From Oscillatoriales cyanobacterium M59_W2019_021 (GTDB lineage: Bacteria > Cyanobacteriota > Cyanobacteriia > Cyanobacteriales > Geitlerinemataceae): DNA of 36,500 nt. The notes under the pieces were generated by a model. That model did no database searches, was not told where the DNA came from, and saw nothing but the letters and a program-made list of their open reading frames with translations. Shown in pieces: positions 8,285 to 17,556 of this stretch; position 1 is the stretch's first letter; each line of letters opens with the position of its first letter. The stretch lies in contig DVED01000174.1 in NCBI GenBank assembly GCA_015295945.1, forward strand, positions 1 through 36,500, given 5' to 3'. A program made the position numbers and the translations under genes.

Positions 8285-8893
8285 ATGACTTATGCAACGC
8301 TTTCCGAACTGATTGCGGGCGCGATCTCCGGTCAACTGGTGAGTTTTCCCACCGATACCGTCCCCGCTTTAGCCACTCGACCCGATCGAGCGGCACTCAT
8401 TTATACTGCCAAGCAGCGCGATGTCACCAAACCGTTAATTTTGATGGGGGCAACAGCAGAGGATTTGTGGCAGTACGCGCGCGGGAGCGATGGCGAACGG
8501 GAACTCTGGCAGCGCGTTGCCCGCACTTATTGGCCCGGACCGCTCACCTTAGTCTTACCCGCCAGCGATCGCCTGCCACCGCAAGTCAATCCCACCGATC
8601 CCACCACCATCGGTATCCGCGTCCCCAACAGCGCGATCGCCCGTCGCATTCTCGCGCAAACGTCCCCCCTGGCAACCACCAGCGCCAACCGTTCCGGCGA
8701 ACCCCCATTATCCGACCTATCTCAAATTGCCGTCGAGTTTCCCGAAGCGCTAACTCTCGATCCGGCAGAAGTGACGGAAACACCGGGAGGCGTGCCGTCT
8801 ACGGTGGCAAAATGGACGGGTTGCGGTTGGAACATTTTGCGTCAGGGGGCGATTTCTGAGGAACAGTTACGGGCGATCGAAACCCACCCGTAG
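8285..8893 (+). CDS. tsaC: L-threonylcarbamoyladenylate synthase (TsaC/Sua5/YrdC family)
   Basis: The enzyme makes threonylcarbamoyl-AMP from Thr, bicarbonate and ATP for the t6A37 modification of ANN-decoding tRNAs. Seen: VSFPTDTVPALA, then AKQRDVTKPLILM (the K-x-R and KP nucleotide-binding motif), WPGPLTLVLPA, TIGIRVPNSAIARRIL, LATTSANRSGEPP and GGVPSTVAKW. Length (203) fits the YrdC-only form without the Sua5 C-terminal domain. A TTG two codons upstream (8279) is a possible start, but ATG at 8285 is preferred. Confidence 0.9.
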   Translation: MTYATLSELIAGAISGQLVSFPTDTVPALATRPDRAALIYTAKQRDVTKPLILMGATAEDLWQYARGSDGERELWQRVARTYWPGPLTLVLPASDRLPPQVNPTDPTTIGIRVPNSAIARRILAQTSPLATTSANRSGEPPLSDLSQIAVEFPEALTLDPAEVTETPGGVPSTVAKWTGCGWNILRQGAISEEQLRAIETHP

Positions 8894-8927
8894 AGAACCT
8901 CAGTACGGGATAAGACAGCTTCCGGTG

Positions 8928-9152
8928 GTGGGGAGCAGGGGAGGCAGGGGAAGCAGGGGGAGCTTTCTTGAGCAGGGGAGGCAGGGGGAGCTTTCTTGAG
9001 CAGGGGGAGAGAAACAACTAACCACTAACAACTAACCCTGCGGGTTCACCATTTGCTCCCCAAGACCACAATGGTTCACCACTAACAAACCCCAAACCCC
9101 AAACCCCCAACACCAAATGACCAATGACCTATTACCCATTACCCATTACCGG
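8928..9152. repeat. Large STRR-type repeat island between tsaC and the PPOX gene
   Basis: First half: G-rich GCAGGGG units including a 26-base direct repeat (8953-8978 and 8981-9006), built of GCAGGGGGAG, CTTTCTTGAG and CAGGGG; the same 26-mer recurs inverted at 36188-36213. Second half: AACTAAC units, AACCCCAAACCCC, CCAAATGACCAATGACC and ATTACCCATTACC. So G-rich follows the tsaC stop and C-rich precedes the next start. Confidence 0.88.
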
Positions 9153-9185
9153 AAACTGTCTGATTTCGTATTGACGTTAATATTG

Positions 9186-9773
9186 ATGAATCCAGAGATC
9201 GCACCGTGGAGATCCTTAATTGCCGGAGCGTTACACCGCCACCGCAGCTTACCCCAATCTCGCTATTTGCAACTGGCAACAGTGCGTCCCGACGGGCGTC
9301 CCGCCAACCGAACGGTGGTTTTTCGCGGTTTTCTCGAAGGGAGCGATCGACTGCAAATCGTCACCGACGATCGTAGTGAAAAAGTGGCGCAGATTCGGGA
9401 CAATGCCTGGGGCGAAGTGTGTTGGTACTTTCCTCAAACTCGCGAACAGTTCCGCCTCTCCGGTCAACTGACGGTTGTCGGTGCGGATTGTAACGATGCC
9501 GACCTGCAATTAGCTCGTCGCCAAGCTTGGAGCAAACTGTCAGATTCTGCCCGATCGGGGTTTGCGTGGCCCCCACCCGGTCAACCGAGAGCCGAGGCGG
9601 CTGCATTTAACGTCCCCATTCCCGATGCGAATGTACCGTTACCGCAGTTTTGTTTGTTGCTGTTAGATCCCCAAGAGGTCGATCACCTGCAACTGCGAGG
9701 AGATCCGCAAAATCGGTGGGTTTACCGACGGCAAAGCGATGGTAGTTGGTCGGTTGCGCTTGTCAATCCTTAA
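9186..9773 (+). CDS. FMN-dependent PPOX-type (pyridoxamine 5'-phosphate oxidase-like) flavoprotein
   Basis: Seen: PWRSLIAGALHRHRSLPQSR, then LATVRPDGRPANRTVVFRGF (FMN-binding barrel, as in PNPOx), TDDRSEKVAQI, CWYFPQTREQFRLSG, RRQAWSKLSDSARSGFAWP and a C-terminal LQLRGDPQNRW. This matches the cyanobacterial/plastid Alr4036-like branch of PPOX proteins. Function beyond FMN binding is uncertain; true PLP synthesis is not shown. Start choice: a longer frame opens at 9117, but its first 23 codons are the intergenic repeat (MTNDLLPITHY...), so the ATG at 9186 is the likely start. Confidence 0.86.
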   Translation: MNPEIAPWRSLIAGALHRHRSLPQSRYLQLATVRPDGRPANRTVVFRGFLEGSDRLQIVTDDRSEKVAQIRDNAWGEVCWYFPQTREQFRLSGQLTVVGADCNDADLQLARRQAWSKLSDSARSGFAWPPPGQPRAEAAAFNVPIPDANVPLPQFCLLLLDPQEVDHLQLRGDPQNRWVYRRQSDGSWSVALVNP

Positions 9774-9800
9774 AATAGGCGTTGTCCGATCCGGGTCGAT

Positions 9801-10181
9801 TCAGGATAATTCGTCGGGAGCGGGAATGGGGAAAATATGACCCATCATAAATTGAGAAACCTTGGGATTGCAGGAAGTTTGGGGGTTCGCGTCTCGATCG
9901 GGCGGCAAGAAACACAGGGCAACCCGTCCGATTCCCGGCATGAGAGCGGCAACGCGATCGGCAATAGAATGGGTGTGATTTTTCAGTTGTTGGGTGAGAA
10001 ATTGGTTAGGCGCGATGATAAATAGCGTTTTCACCCCCACGCGATCGGGCATCATGCCAAACGTGCACTCGCGAAAGATCTCGCGCACCGACGGTTCGCA
10101 AGATTCGCAAAAGCGATCAAATAACGAGGCATAAAACTCTTCAGCCAGCGCGCGATCGCTAAAACTCGATTCAGATAACAT
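9801..10181 (-). CDS. Conserved-looking small protein of unknown function, weakly DnaA-domain-I-like
   Basis: Seen: 126 residues with no signal peptide or membrane segment. The stretch LFIIAPNQFLTQQLKNHTHS resembles the aPNxF...W pattern in DnaA N-terminal domains, but no other DnaA region is present, so this is weak. A good Shine-Dalgarno (AAGGACGG) precedes the ATG. Cys residues cluster early (FCESCEPS, FREC), followed by FGMMPDR. I do not recognise a function. It ends 27 bases from the convergent PPOX gene. Confidence 0.6.
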   Translation of the reverse strand: MLSESSFSDRALAEEFYASLFDRFCESCEPSVREIFRECTFGMMPDRVGVKTLFIIAPNQFLTQQLKNHTHSIADRVAALMPGIGRVALCFLPPDRDANPQTSCNPKVSQFMMGHIFPIPAPDELS

Positions 10182-10586
10182 AAGACCGTCCTTAATGATA
10201 ACTTCACAATGGAATTTGGATAACGTGCGGATACTCCCTAAAATCTTTCTACTTCTACTTTGCTGTCCGGTTGCGGATTGTTGTGCGATCGGTGTCGTAG
10301 ACTAACGGTGAAATTTTGAAGTTCCCGCAGCGATCGGCATCCTAAAAAAGAGCGATCGGCATCACATCGTCGCCTACCTGGGATTTGGACGCATCCGTCC
10401 CCGAATTAAACGTATTCAACCAATAGTGTAGAACTCACTCAAGACTCATTTAGCTCTTGGGAAATCTCAAGACTTCCCAAGGCGCACACTACGCCTAATT
10501 ATACCAAATTTATCAATTTGTAAAGCCATCGATCGCCCGTTGAGGGGCGATCGATTACTGACAATCTCCATTCCTTCAACTCGAAC
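10182..10586. other. Gene-free gap with several hairpins
   Basis: About 400 bases with no supported ORF. CTTGGGAA and TTCCCAAG around 10457-10482 form an eight-base hairpin; GGCG/CGCC and CAAATT/AATTTG make smaller ones just after; a strong 11-base hairpin lies at 10528-10555. The cluster of hairpins could belong to a small RNA, but no known family was recognised. Confidence 0.3.
10528..10555. terminator. HIP1-containing 11-base hairpin between convergent/codirectional gene ends
   Basis: ATCGATCGCCC (10528-10538) pairs with GGGCGATCGAT (10545-10555) around a six-base loop, 32 bases past the stop of the minus-strand M16 gene. No long T run follows on either strand, so terminator function is inferred from position and stem strength. 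Confidence 0.45.
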
Positions 10587-12080
10587 TTAACTATTTGGGG
10601 AGGTGGGAATGGTGACATCGATCGAGGTTACCGGAATGCGAGGATTGAGAGTTGCCAACGGTGGCTGAATGGCTCCCGTATTCCCCACCACCAGCGTCAC
10701 CAGATTTTCCGGTTTGAGATATTGCTGCGCCACGCGCTGCACGTCGGCGATCGTCGTCGATTCTACCCCGCGTTGGTACTCGAAAATAAAATCTTCCGGA
10801 TAGGCGTAATAATCGTACGTCAGCAAGCGGGAGAGGGTCTGCGCCGGATCGGCAAAATTAAAGACAAAGGAGTTAATTTCCGATTCTTGAGCGTATTGCA
10901 ATTCTTCTGGCGTAATCGGTTCGTTGCGGATGCGTTCGATCTCTCCTTTAATCGCTTGAATAAAGGGAACGGTTGCATCCGATCGCGTTTGTCCGCCAGC
11001 GATGAAAATACCGGGATAATCGTAACGAGCACTCCACGCCGCATAGACGGAATAAGCCAATCCCTGGCGCGATCGCACTTCGTTAAACAGTCGCCCGCCA
11101 AACCCGTTGAGAACTCCATTCATCACCCCCAGAGCCGGGTAATCCTCGCTATTGCGCTGTCCGCCCAAATGACCGATCAGCACGGAACTTTGAGTGAGTT
11201 GGGGTTGGTCGATCGCAAAAATTCCCCCTTGATGTTGCTGAGAAACAGGCGGCAAGTTCAGAGGCAGCAATTTGGGATTGTTCTGCCAATCGCCCAATTC
11301 TCGTTTGATGAGAGTCCGCATTTGAGCGGGTTCAAAATCGCCGACAATGCCTAAAATAACGTTATTAGGATGAAAATATCGCTTGTGAAAGTTTGCCAAA
11401 TCTTGGCGATCGATATTGTTCAAATCGGCGTATTCTACCACTCGAGCGTAGGGACTGGTTTCGCCGTAAATCAGTTTTTTAAATTCTCGCAAAGCGATGT
11501 CGTTGGGATCGTCGTTGCGACGGGCAATCCCTCCCGCCATCTGGGTTTTAGCGACTTCCAGTTTATCGGCTGCGAAGATCGGCTCCCGCAACACCTCAGC
11601 AAATAAGCCAAATACTTCCTCTAAATCTTCGCTGAGGGCACTGAAACTTGCCGAACCCGATGCCGTACCGATCGAGGTTTCGACGTATGCCGCCCGTTGT
11701 TCGAGCATTTGGTTGAGTTGGTCTGCCGTGTGGCTGCGCGTGCCGCCCGAACGCATCACGTCTCCGGTTAAACTCGCCAGGCCGACTTGGTTGCCAGGTT
11801 CCCAACGACTCCCCGTACGAATCAATGCCGTGCCACTGACGAGAGGTAATTCCCGATCCTGCATTAAATATACGACCATCCCGTTGTCCAACTGAAAACG
11901 GGTGTAGTCCGGGAGTTGAATATCGGGTACGGGAGGAAATTCTAACTCTGTATAGTGTTTGGGGATATCAGTGGGTGCGAATTGCGCGATCGCCCCCCGT
12001 AGCATCCCGAACACCAAAAAGACGATAACCAGCAGAGCCACTCCAATCTGGGACTTGCGAATTCCGAATGATCGATTCAT
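10587..12080 (-). CDS. M16 (insulinase-like) peptidase homologue lacking the HxxEH zinc motif
   Basis: Seen: an N-terminal membrane anchor or signal (VALLVIVFLVFGMLRGAIA), then the two-halved M16 fold: LDNGMVVYLMQDRELPLVS, HKRYFHPNNVILGIVGDF and, in the second half, GFGGRLFNEVRSRQGLAYSVYA with the Arg/Tyr pair. Where active members have HFLEH, this has GLASLTGDVMRSGG, so both His and the Glu are gone. Family knowledge: paired bacterial M16B enzymes have one zinc-bearing subunit and one R/Y subunit. Inference: this is the non-catalytic partner, exported or membrane-anchored; the active partner is not in this window. Confidence 0.88.
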   Translation of the reverse strand: MNRSFGIRKSQIGVALLVIVFLVFGMLRGAIAQFAPTDIPKHYTELEFPPVPDIQLPDYTRFQLDNGMVVYLMQDRELPLVSGTALIRTGSRWEPGNQVGLASLTGDVMRSGGTRSHTADQLNQMLEQRAAYVETSIGTASGSASFSALSEDLEEVFGLFAEVLREPIFAADKLEVAKTQMAGGIARRNDDPNDIALREFKKLIYGETSPYARVVEYADLNNIDRQDLANFHKRYFHPNNVILGIVGDFEPAQMRTLIKRELGDWQNNPKLLPLNLPPVSQQHQGGIFAIDQPQLTQSSVLIGHLGGQRNSEDYPALGVMNGVLNGFGGRLFNEVRSRQGLAYSVYAAWSARYDYPGIFIAGGQTRSDATVPFIQAIKGEIERIRNEPITPEELQYAQESEINSFVFNFADPAQTLSRLLTYDYYAYPEDFIFEYQRGVESTTIADVQRVAQQYLKPENLVTLVVGNTGAIQPPLATLNPRIPVTSIDVTIPTSPNS

Positions 12081-12175
12081 GAGGGAAGCTAATGGGGAAA
12101 ATGCTGCAAGCGGCGCGGCGCTGCATTACAACTCTATCGCAACTATTGTACCAGCTTGGATTGAAGCCAAAACTC

Positions 12176-12217
12176 AAACCGGAAGTTCCCCTTCAATCGT
12201 GGGAGAACTTCCGGTTT
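12176..12217. terminator. Twelve-base perfect inverted repeat between the STAS and M16 genes
   Basis: AAACCGGAAGTT (12176-12187) pairs with AACTTCCGGTTT (12206-12217); the loop sides CCC/GGG can add pairs. It lies after the STAS stop (minus strand) and before the M16 start. A terminator or mRNA-stability hairpin is likely. The remaining 12081-12442 sequence shows no gene. Confidence 0.5.
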
Positions 12218-12442
12218 AGACATCGGGTTTCTGCTAAGAAACCGTGGTTAATCGAGATGGTGTCTTTCAAGACTGGGAAAAGACACTCTAAATCAAAATC
12301 ACCGACATCAATAACTTTTCCTGATGCCGTAATGGGGTTGGACGAGGCGTCGAGCGACGACTGTTTCAATTTCAATAATAATGGGAGATCGAGTGGGTCT
12401 AGGCTTTCCTCTCAGACGAGGATAGAGAAATCCCCTCAAGGG

Positions 12443-12772
12443 TTACGCAACTTCAAAGGAAGTCGAACTGTCAAAAATCTCAAATACGCGATCGAGTTGA
12501 GTCAACTCAAAGATGATGCGGATCGAGGGAGAAACAGAACACAGGCTGAATCTACGACCGATTTGCTGGGACAAGCTGAGCGCCGAGACAAAAGCCATCA
12601 GTCCAGCACTATCTAGCGATTCAACTTCCTTCATGTCGATCAAGACGGCAGATGTCTCGGAGTTGGAAACGGCTGTCGTTAACTGGTTTCTAAGCACGGT
12701 AGCATTAGCCGCGTTCAGATGACCCTCTAACTTCATGACAGTTGCTTTCGGTAGATTCATAACAGCCTGCAT
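12443..12772 (-). CDS. STAS-domain anti-sigma factor antagonist
   Basis: Seen: 109 residues forming a complete STAS domain: KLEGHLNAANATVLRNQL, VLIDMKEVESLDSAGLMAFV with the phosphorylatable Ser in LDSAG, LCSVSPSIRIIFELTQLDRVF. Family knowledge: such proteins are phosphorylated by RsbW-like kinases and dephosphorylated by PP2C phosphatases in partner-switching regulation. No partner kinase or phosphatase lies nearby. Start: ATG with AAGGA upstream; a second in-frame Met is at residue 5. Confidence 0.9.
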   Translation of the reverse strand: MQAVMNLPKATVMKLEGHLNAANATVLRNQLTTAVSNSETSAVLIDMKEVESLDSAGLMAFVSALSLSQQIGRRFSLCSVSPSIRIIFELTQLDRVFEIFDSSTSFEVA

Positions 12773-13163
12773 AATTCAATTCCTTTTGACTTGGCTACTG
12801 GAACATGAAAATTGATGACACAAACATAGACGATTTTTGCCAAATCTGACTACCCATTAGGGTAGAATTTTGCCGAATCTTCGCGTTTGTCATCGATTCT
12901 GTAAAGTTTTCAGCAAGACTGGGTTAAAAATGCAGTCCAAGATACCAACATTTTCGGGATACAGCCATCAGCCGACCGCTATTGCCAATCCGATCGAACG
13001 ATCGATCGGAAGCAGGGGGAGACGGAGACACGAAGAAACGGAGAGCGTGAATGCGAAAGCGCAAAAGCGTATCAGTCCAACCCCAAACCCCTAATCGCAC
13101 CAATATTTGGTAAGTTGAGTTGAGTAACGCATCTGGCGGCGAGAACGCTGGGAAAATACGTCG
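12773..13163. other. Divergent gap with partial repeat island
   Basis: No gene is supported. 13010-13050 carries GAAGCAGGGGGAGACGGAGACACG, a relative of the GCAGGGG and TCCGTGTC units (opposite strand), and 13075-13092 carries AACCCCAAACCCC just before the SNF2 gene. The part near the STAS gene is AT-rich and may hold its promoter. Confidence 0.4.
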
Positions 13164-16100
13164 ATGGCAATCTTACACGGAAGTTGGCAACTCGAAGATC
13201 GAGGTGGGGAGTTGTTCGTTTGGGGGGAAACGTGGCGCCGCCTCGACGCCGTGCCTTCGTCCGATGGAATTATTCTATCGTCGGACGATCGCCTGTGCCT
13301 GCATCCTTTGGCAATGAGTGCCGCGCAAGTGATGGCATTGCTGCGAGATAAATTGGGACTCGCATCCCAGCGCAGTTGGAGATCGATCGAGAAAACGGCA
13401 ATTCTACCAACGATGTTCCTGGAAACGGGGGAACGGGTTCCGCAACATTCCGCCGCCGAACCGGAGGGAGAGTTAATCCCGTATCCGTGGCAAGTGGAGG
13501 GGATTTGCCTGTCGGCGGGGGACGCTTTGGAGGTGCTGCAAGCGCTGCCGTTGGGGACGATGGATGCGGCAGAATCGTTTGTGGGTGCGGATTTGCGGTT
13601 TTGGTCGCACGTGGCACGGTGGACGTTGGATTTACTGGTTCGCAGTAAGTTTTTGCCGGGATTGGAGCATTGGGACGGGGGTTCGGTGGTGGCAGTGTGG
13701 CAACCCTTACTCGATAGTGCCACCGATCGCGATCGCCTGACGCGCTTTGCCAAACAAATGCCGTCTGCTAGTCGCAGCTATACGGACACGGACGTCTTTC
13801 TCGAGTTCCTGGGATCGCAAGGGGAAGTGGAGGACGTGGCGGAGTCGATCCTGGATTTCCCGTTTCCTTCTGCGCGATCGTTGTTGCGCGACTTTTTGCA
13901 GCGGACGATCGACGCTCAGGTGCGATCGATTATTGGCAAAGAAGCGCTGCCGAAGGTCTCCGCACCCGCAAGTCAATGGCTCAAAGCACTGAGCTCCGAG
14001 TCGGGAACCCTCAAGCCCTCGAAAGATCTCGCGGTGCTAGAAACGGCGATCGAAACGTGGCAAGCTCCCGTGCGATCGCACCTTTCCGGTGAAGCGCAAT
14101 TTCGCACGGCATTCGTATTGGAACCTCCGGCAAATGGCAATGGGGAATGGTTGCTGAAATTTTGCTTGCAAGATGCCGACCAACCAGACTTTTTGGTAGA
14201 CGCGCGCACCATTTGGAACCATCCGGTCGATCGTCTGGTCTATCGAGGTCGGGCGATCGAACATCCCCAAGAAACCCTACTCGGCGGGTTGGGACTGGCA
14301 TCGCGCCTCTATCCGGCGATCGAACCCTCGCTACAAACTCAGCGTCCCCAACGGTGTCCCCTCGATCCCATTCAAGTCTACCAATTCCTCAAAGGGGTTT
14401 CGTGGCGCTTCCAAGATAGCGGTCTCGGCGTCATTTTACCCCCCGGTTTAGCCAACTACGACAGCGCCACCGGACGCTTGGGATTGAGCATCCAGGCGGC
14501 ATCCCCTGCCCAAGGCGGCATCGGACTGCAAAGTTTGCTCGCTTTTAAGTGGGAACTCAGCCTCGGGGGGCGCCGCATTTCCCAGGCGGAGTTTCGCCAA
14601 CTCATCACCCAAGGCAGTCCCTTAGTGGAAATTAACGGGGAATGGGTGGAATTGCGTCCGGCGGACGTGAGAGCGGCGGAAGCGTTCTTCGCCAGTCGCC
14701 AAGACCAGATGACGCTATCGCTGGAAGATGCGCTGCGCCTGAGTGCGGGGGAAACCCAAACCATCGATAAGTTACCCGTGGTCAATTTCGAGGCAACGGG
14801 AGCGTTGAAAGAATTGATGGATACGCTGACGGGGAATAAATCGTTAGAGGCGATCGAAACTCCCAAGACGTTTCGCGGTGAATTGCGTCCGTATCAGGCG
14901 CGAGGCGTAGGTTGGTTGGCATTTCTGGAACGCTGGGGTTTAGGCGCGTGTTTGGCGGACGATATGGGGTTGGGAAAAACCATCGAGTTGATTGCGTTTT
15001 TGCTCCACCTACAAGAGGAAGAAAAGCTGGTCGATCCGGTGTTGTTGGTGTGTCCCACTTCGGTTCTGGGAAACTGGGAACGGGAGGTGAAAAAATTCGG
15101 TTCTACGCTGAAAACCCTCGTCCATCACGGGGACAAGCGATCGAAAGGAAAAGCCTTAGTTAAAGCAGTTCGCGATCGCCATTTAGTCATCACCAGCTAT
15201 TCTTTAGTCTATCGCGATTTAAAAGATTTCAAACTCGTCCAATGGCAAGGTATCGTCTTAGATGAAGCGCAAAATATCAAAAATCCCACGGCAAAACAAT
15301 CCCAAGCCGTGCGCGAAGTCGAAGCCAATTTCCGCATTGCTTTAACGGGAACTCCCGTGGAAAATCGCTTGTCAGAATTGTGGTCAATTTTAGATTTCCT
15401 CAATCCCGGTTATTTGGGAACTCAAGCCTTTTTCAAACGGCGGTTTGCCCTGCCGATCGAAAAATACGGCGATACCACCTCCCTACAAACCTTGCGATCG
15501 CTCGTCCAACCCTTCATCCTGCGCCGCTTAAAGACCGATAAAGACATCATTCAAGATTTGCCCGAAAAGCAGGAAATGACCGTTTTCTGCCCGCTATCGG
15601 CTCGGCAAGCGCTTCTATATCAACAAATTGTCGAGGGTTCCCTCGAGGCGATCGAATCGGCAGACGGCATTCAACGACGGGGACAAATTTTGGCGCTGCT
15701 GGTGAAGCTCAAACAATTGTGCAATCATCCCGAACTCTTAGAGGCAAAGACTGCTAAATCTAAATCCATCGAATTCGAGAAATTCGCGCAACAATCTGGA
15801 AAATTGCAACGCTTAGAAGAAATGCTCGAAGAACTCCTTGCAGAAGGCGATCGCGCTCTCATTTTCACCCAATTTGCTGAATGGGGAAAACAACTGCAAC
15901 CCTATTTAGAAAAAACCTTAAATCGGGAAGTTTTATTCCTTTACGGCAGCACCCGCAAAGAGAAACGAGAAGAAATGGTCGATCGCTTCCAACACGATCC
16001 CCAAGGTCCGCCGATTATGATTTTATCCATTAAAGCCGGAGGTGTAGGGTTAAATTTAACCCGAGCCAATCACGTTTTTCACTTTGATCGCTGGTGGAAT

Positions 16101-16352
16101 CCCGCCGTGGAAAACCAAGCTACCGATCGCGCTTTTAGAATCGGTCAAAAGCGTAACGTTCAAGTTCACAAATTCGTTTGTACCGGAACCTTAGAAGAAA
16201 AAATTCACGATTTAATTGAAAGTAAAAAAGCGCTTGCCGAACAGGTGGTGGGTGCGGGAGAAGATTGGCTGACCGAACTCGATACCAGCCAACTGCGAAA
16301 TCTACTCCTGCTCGATCGAACTGCCGTGATTGAAGAAGATCGATCGATCTAA
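13164..16352 (+). CDS. SNF2/RapA-type DEAD/DEAH ATPase (HepA-like helicase)
   Basis: Seen: ~560 N-terminal residues typical of the bacterial SNF2-associated region, then RPYQARGVGWLAFLERWGLG, Walker A DDMGLGKT (about 598-606), LLVCPTSVLGNWEREV, the DEAQNIKNP box (about 700), LTGTPVENRLSELWSIL, ALIFTQFAEWGKQLQPYL, and the C-terminal SNF2 motifs VGLNLTRANHVFHFDRWWNP and ATDRAFRIGQ. All motifs are intact. Family knowledge: these ATPases translocate on duplex DNA; the bacterial members' roles are poorly defined (transcription recycling, DNA repair). The gene stands alone and is convergent with argB. Confidence 0.93.
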   Translation: MAILHGSWQLEDRGGELFVWGETWRRLDAVPSSDGIILSSDDRLCLHPLAMSAAQVMALLRDKLGLASQRSWRSIEKTAILPTMFLETGERVPQHSAAEPEGELIPYPWQVEGICLSAGDALEVLQALPLGTMDAAESFVGADLRFWSHVARWTLDLLVRSKFLPGLEHWDGGSVVAVWQPLLDSATDRDRLTRFAKQMPSASRSYTDTDVFLEFLGSQGEVEDVAESILDFPFPSARSLLRDFLQRTIDAQVRSIIGKEALPKVSAPASQWLKALSSESGTLKPSKDLAVLETAIETWQAPVRSHLSGEAQFRTAFVLEPPANGNGEWLLKFCLQDADQPDFLVDARTIWNHPVDRLVYRGRAIEHPQETLLGGLGLASRLYPAIEPSLQTQRPQRCPLDPIQVYQFLKGVSWRFQDSGLGVILPPGLANYDSATGRLGLSIQAASPAQGGIGLQSLLAFKWELSLGGRRISQAEFRQLITQGSPLVEINGEWVELRPADVRAAEAFFASRQDQMTLSLEDALRLSAGETQTIDKLPVVNFEATGALKELMDTLTGNKSLEAIETPKTFRGELRPYQARGVGWLAFLERWGLGACLADDMGLGKTIELIAFLLHLQEEEKLVDPVLLVCPTSVLGNWEREVKKFGSTLKTLVHHGDKRSKGKALVKAVRDRHLVITSYSLVYRDLKDFKLVQWQGIVLDEAQNIKNPTAKQSQAVREVEANFRIALTGTPVENRLSELWSILDFLNPGYLGTQAFFKRRFALPIEKYGDTTSLQTLRSLVQPFILRRLKTDKDIIQDLPEKQEMTVFCPLSARQALLYQQIVEGSLEAIESADGIQRRGQILALLVKLKQLCNHPELLEAKTAKSKSIEFEKFAQQSGKLQRLEEMLEELLAEGDRALIFTQFAEWGKQLQPYLEKTLNREVLFLYGSTRKEKREEMVDRFQHDPQGPPIMILSIKAGGVGLNLTRANHVFHFDRWWNPAVENQATDRAFRIGQKRNVQVHKFVCTGTLEEKIHDLIESKKALAEQVVGAGEDWLTELDTSQLRNLLLLDRTAVIEEDRSI

Positions 16353-16388
16353 AACTTTACGTCCTTTGTGTCTTCGCGATCTAAACCC

Positions 16389-17276
16389 TTAAAACCGCGA
16401 GCCGACAATCATCGAACCGATACCGGAATCGGTAAACACTTCTAACAATAAAGCGTGAGGAATGCGACCGTCGATGATATGCGCGGCTTTGACCCCCTGT
16501 GCGAGCGATCGCACGCAGCACGTCACTTTTGGAATCATTCCCCCCGCCACAATTCCCTCTTCAATTAACTCCCGCGCACCCTGAATATCCACCTTGGGAA
16601 TTAACGTCGAAGGATCTTTATAATCTCGCAAAATCCCTGCCGTATCCGTCAGCAGAATTAACTTCTCGGCACCGAGTGCGGCGGCAATTTCCCCAGCAAC
16701 CGTATCGGCATTGATATTGTACGCCTGACCGCTTTCGTCGGCAGCCACGCTAGAAATCACGGGAACGTAACCGCTATCGAGAAGTGCCTCCACCACGCGC
16801 GTATCCACCGAGGTGACATCACCGACGAAGCCGATGCCTTCTTGACCTTGGGGACGCGCGCCGATTAAGTTGCCATCCTTTCCGCATAGGCCCACAGCCG
16901 CACCACCAGCTTGGTTGATCAGCGTCACGATTTCCTTATTCACCCGACCGACCAGCACCATTTCTACCACGTCCATGGTCGGCGCATCGGTCACGCGCAA
17001 CCCATCTTTAAATTGGGGAGCAATGCCAAGTTTTCCCAACCAAGTATTGATTTCGGGACCGCCACCGTGAACGACGACGGGTCGCACGCCAACGCAGGAG
17101 AGAAAGACGATATCGCGGATAACTTTATCTTTGAGGGTTGATTCTTTCATCGCCGCACCGCCGTATTTGACGACGATGGTCCGTCCGGCAAACTGTTGGA
17201 TGTAGGGGAGTGCTTCGCTGAGGACTCGGACTCGCGTGGCGTCGGCTTCCCGTAAATACTCGTGTTCGTTGAGCAT
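16389..17276 (-). CDS. argB: N-acetylglutamate kinase
   Basis: ArgB phosphorylates N-acetylglutamate, the controlled step of arginine synthesis, and in cyanobacteria is relieved of arginine inhibition by PII. Seen: 295 residues with [11 protein letters not shown] (phosphate-binding), [58 protein letters not shown] and GGMIPKV. The N-terminal helix (residues 1-25, [19 protein letters not shown]) is the arginine-sensitive hexamer type. Upstream of its start lies GGCGATTACCCATTACCCC (minus strand), a repeat remnant. Confidence 0.97.
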   Translation of the reverse strand: MLNEHEYLREADATRVRVLSEALPYIQQFAGRTIVVKYGGAAMKESTLKDKVIRDIVFLSCVGVRPVVVHGGGPEINTWLGKLGIAPQFKDGLRVTDAPTMDVVEMVLVGRVNKEIVTLINQAGGAAVGLCGKDGNLIGARPQGQEGIGFVGDVTSVDTRVVEALLDSGYVPVISSVAADESGQAYNINADTVAGEIAAALGAEKLILLTDTAGILRDYKDPSTLIPKVDIQGARELIEEGIVAGGMIPKVTCCVRSLAQGVKAAHIIDGRIPHALLLEVFTDSGIGSMIVGSRF

Positions 17277-17458
17277 GGATGGTGTGTTAACGATCCCGAT
17301 AGTGGCAAGTTCTTTGCCAGGATATCAGAATCTAGAGGGCGATCGGTATCGACCGTCACGATCGGGCGATCGGATCTTGAAAATTAATTAGGGGTAATGG
17401 GTAATCGCCTTAAATCTCAATTCTCTGTCGAGCCGGATTCCCTGCATTTCCTAGCCTT

Positions 17459-17515
17459 AGGGTGGGCAGCCTTCAACGGCTTCTCCGAGTACAGCGGGAA
17501 AATGCTGCCCACCCT
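17459..17515. repeat. GGGTGGGCA-type interspersed inverted repeat
   Basis: AGGGTGGGCAGC (17459-17470) and GCTGCCCACCCT (17504-17515) form a perfect 12-base inverted repeat with a 33-base interior, 42 bases past the hisD stop. I recall similar GGGTGGGCA...TGCCCACCC elements scattered in cyanobacterial genomes; it may act as terminator of hisD or be a small MITE-like element. Confidence 0.7.
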
Positions 17516-17556
17516 ACAAGTCTCTATCCAATTCCCAAACGACTGATGACTCTGCC

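Noticed and set aside
8928-9152. CRISPR array
   Set aside because: Repeats are short, G- or C-rich, contiguous and degenerate, with no regular spacers.
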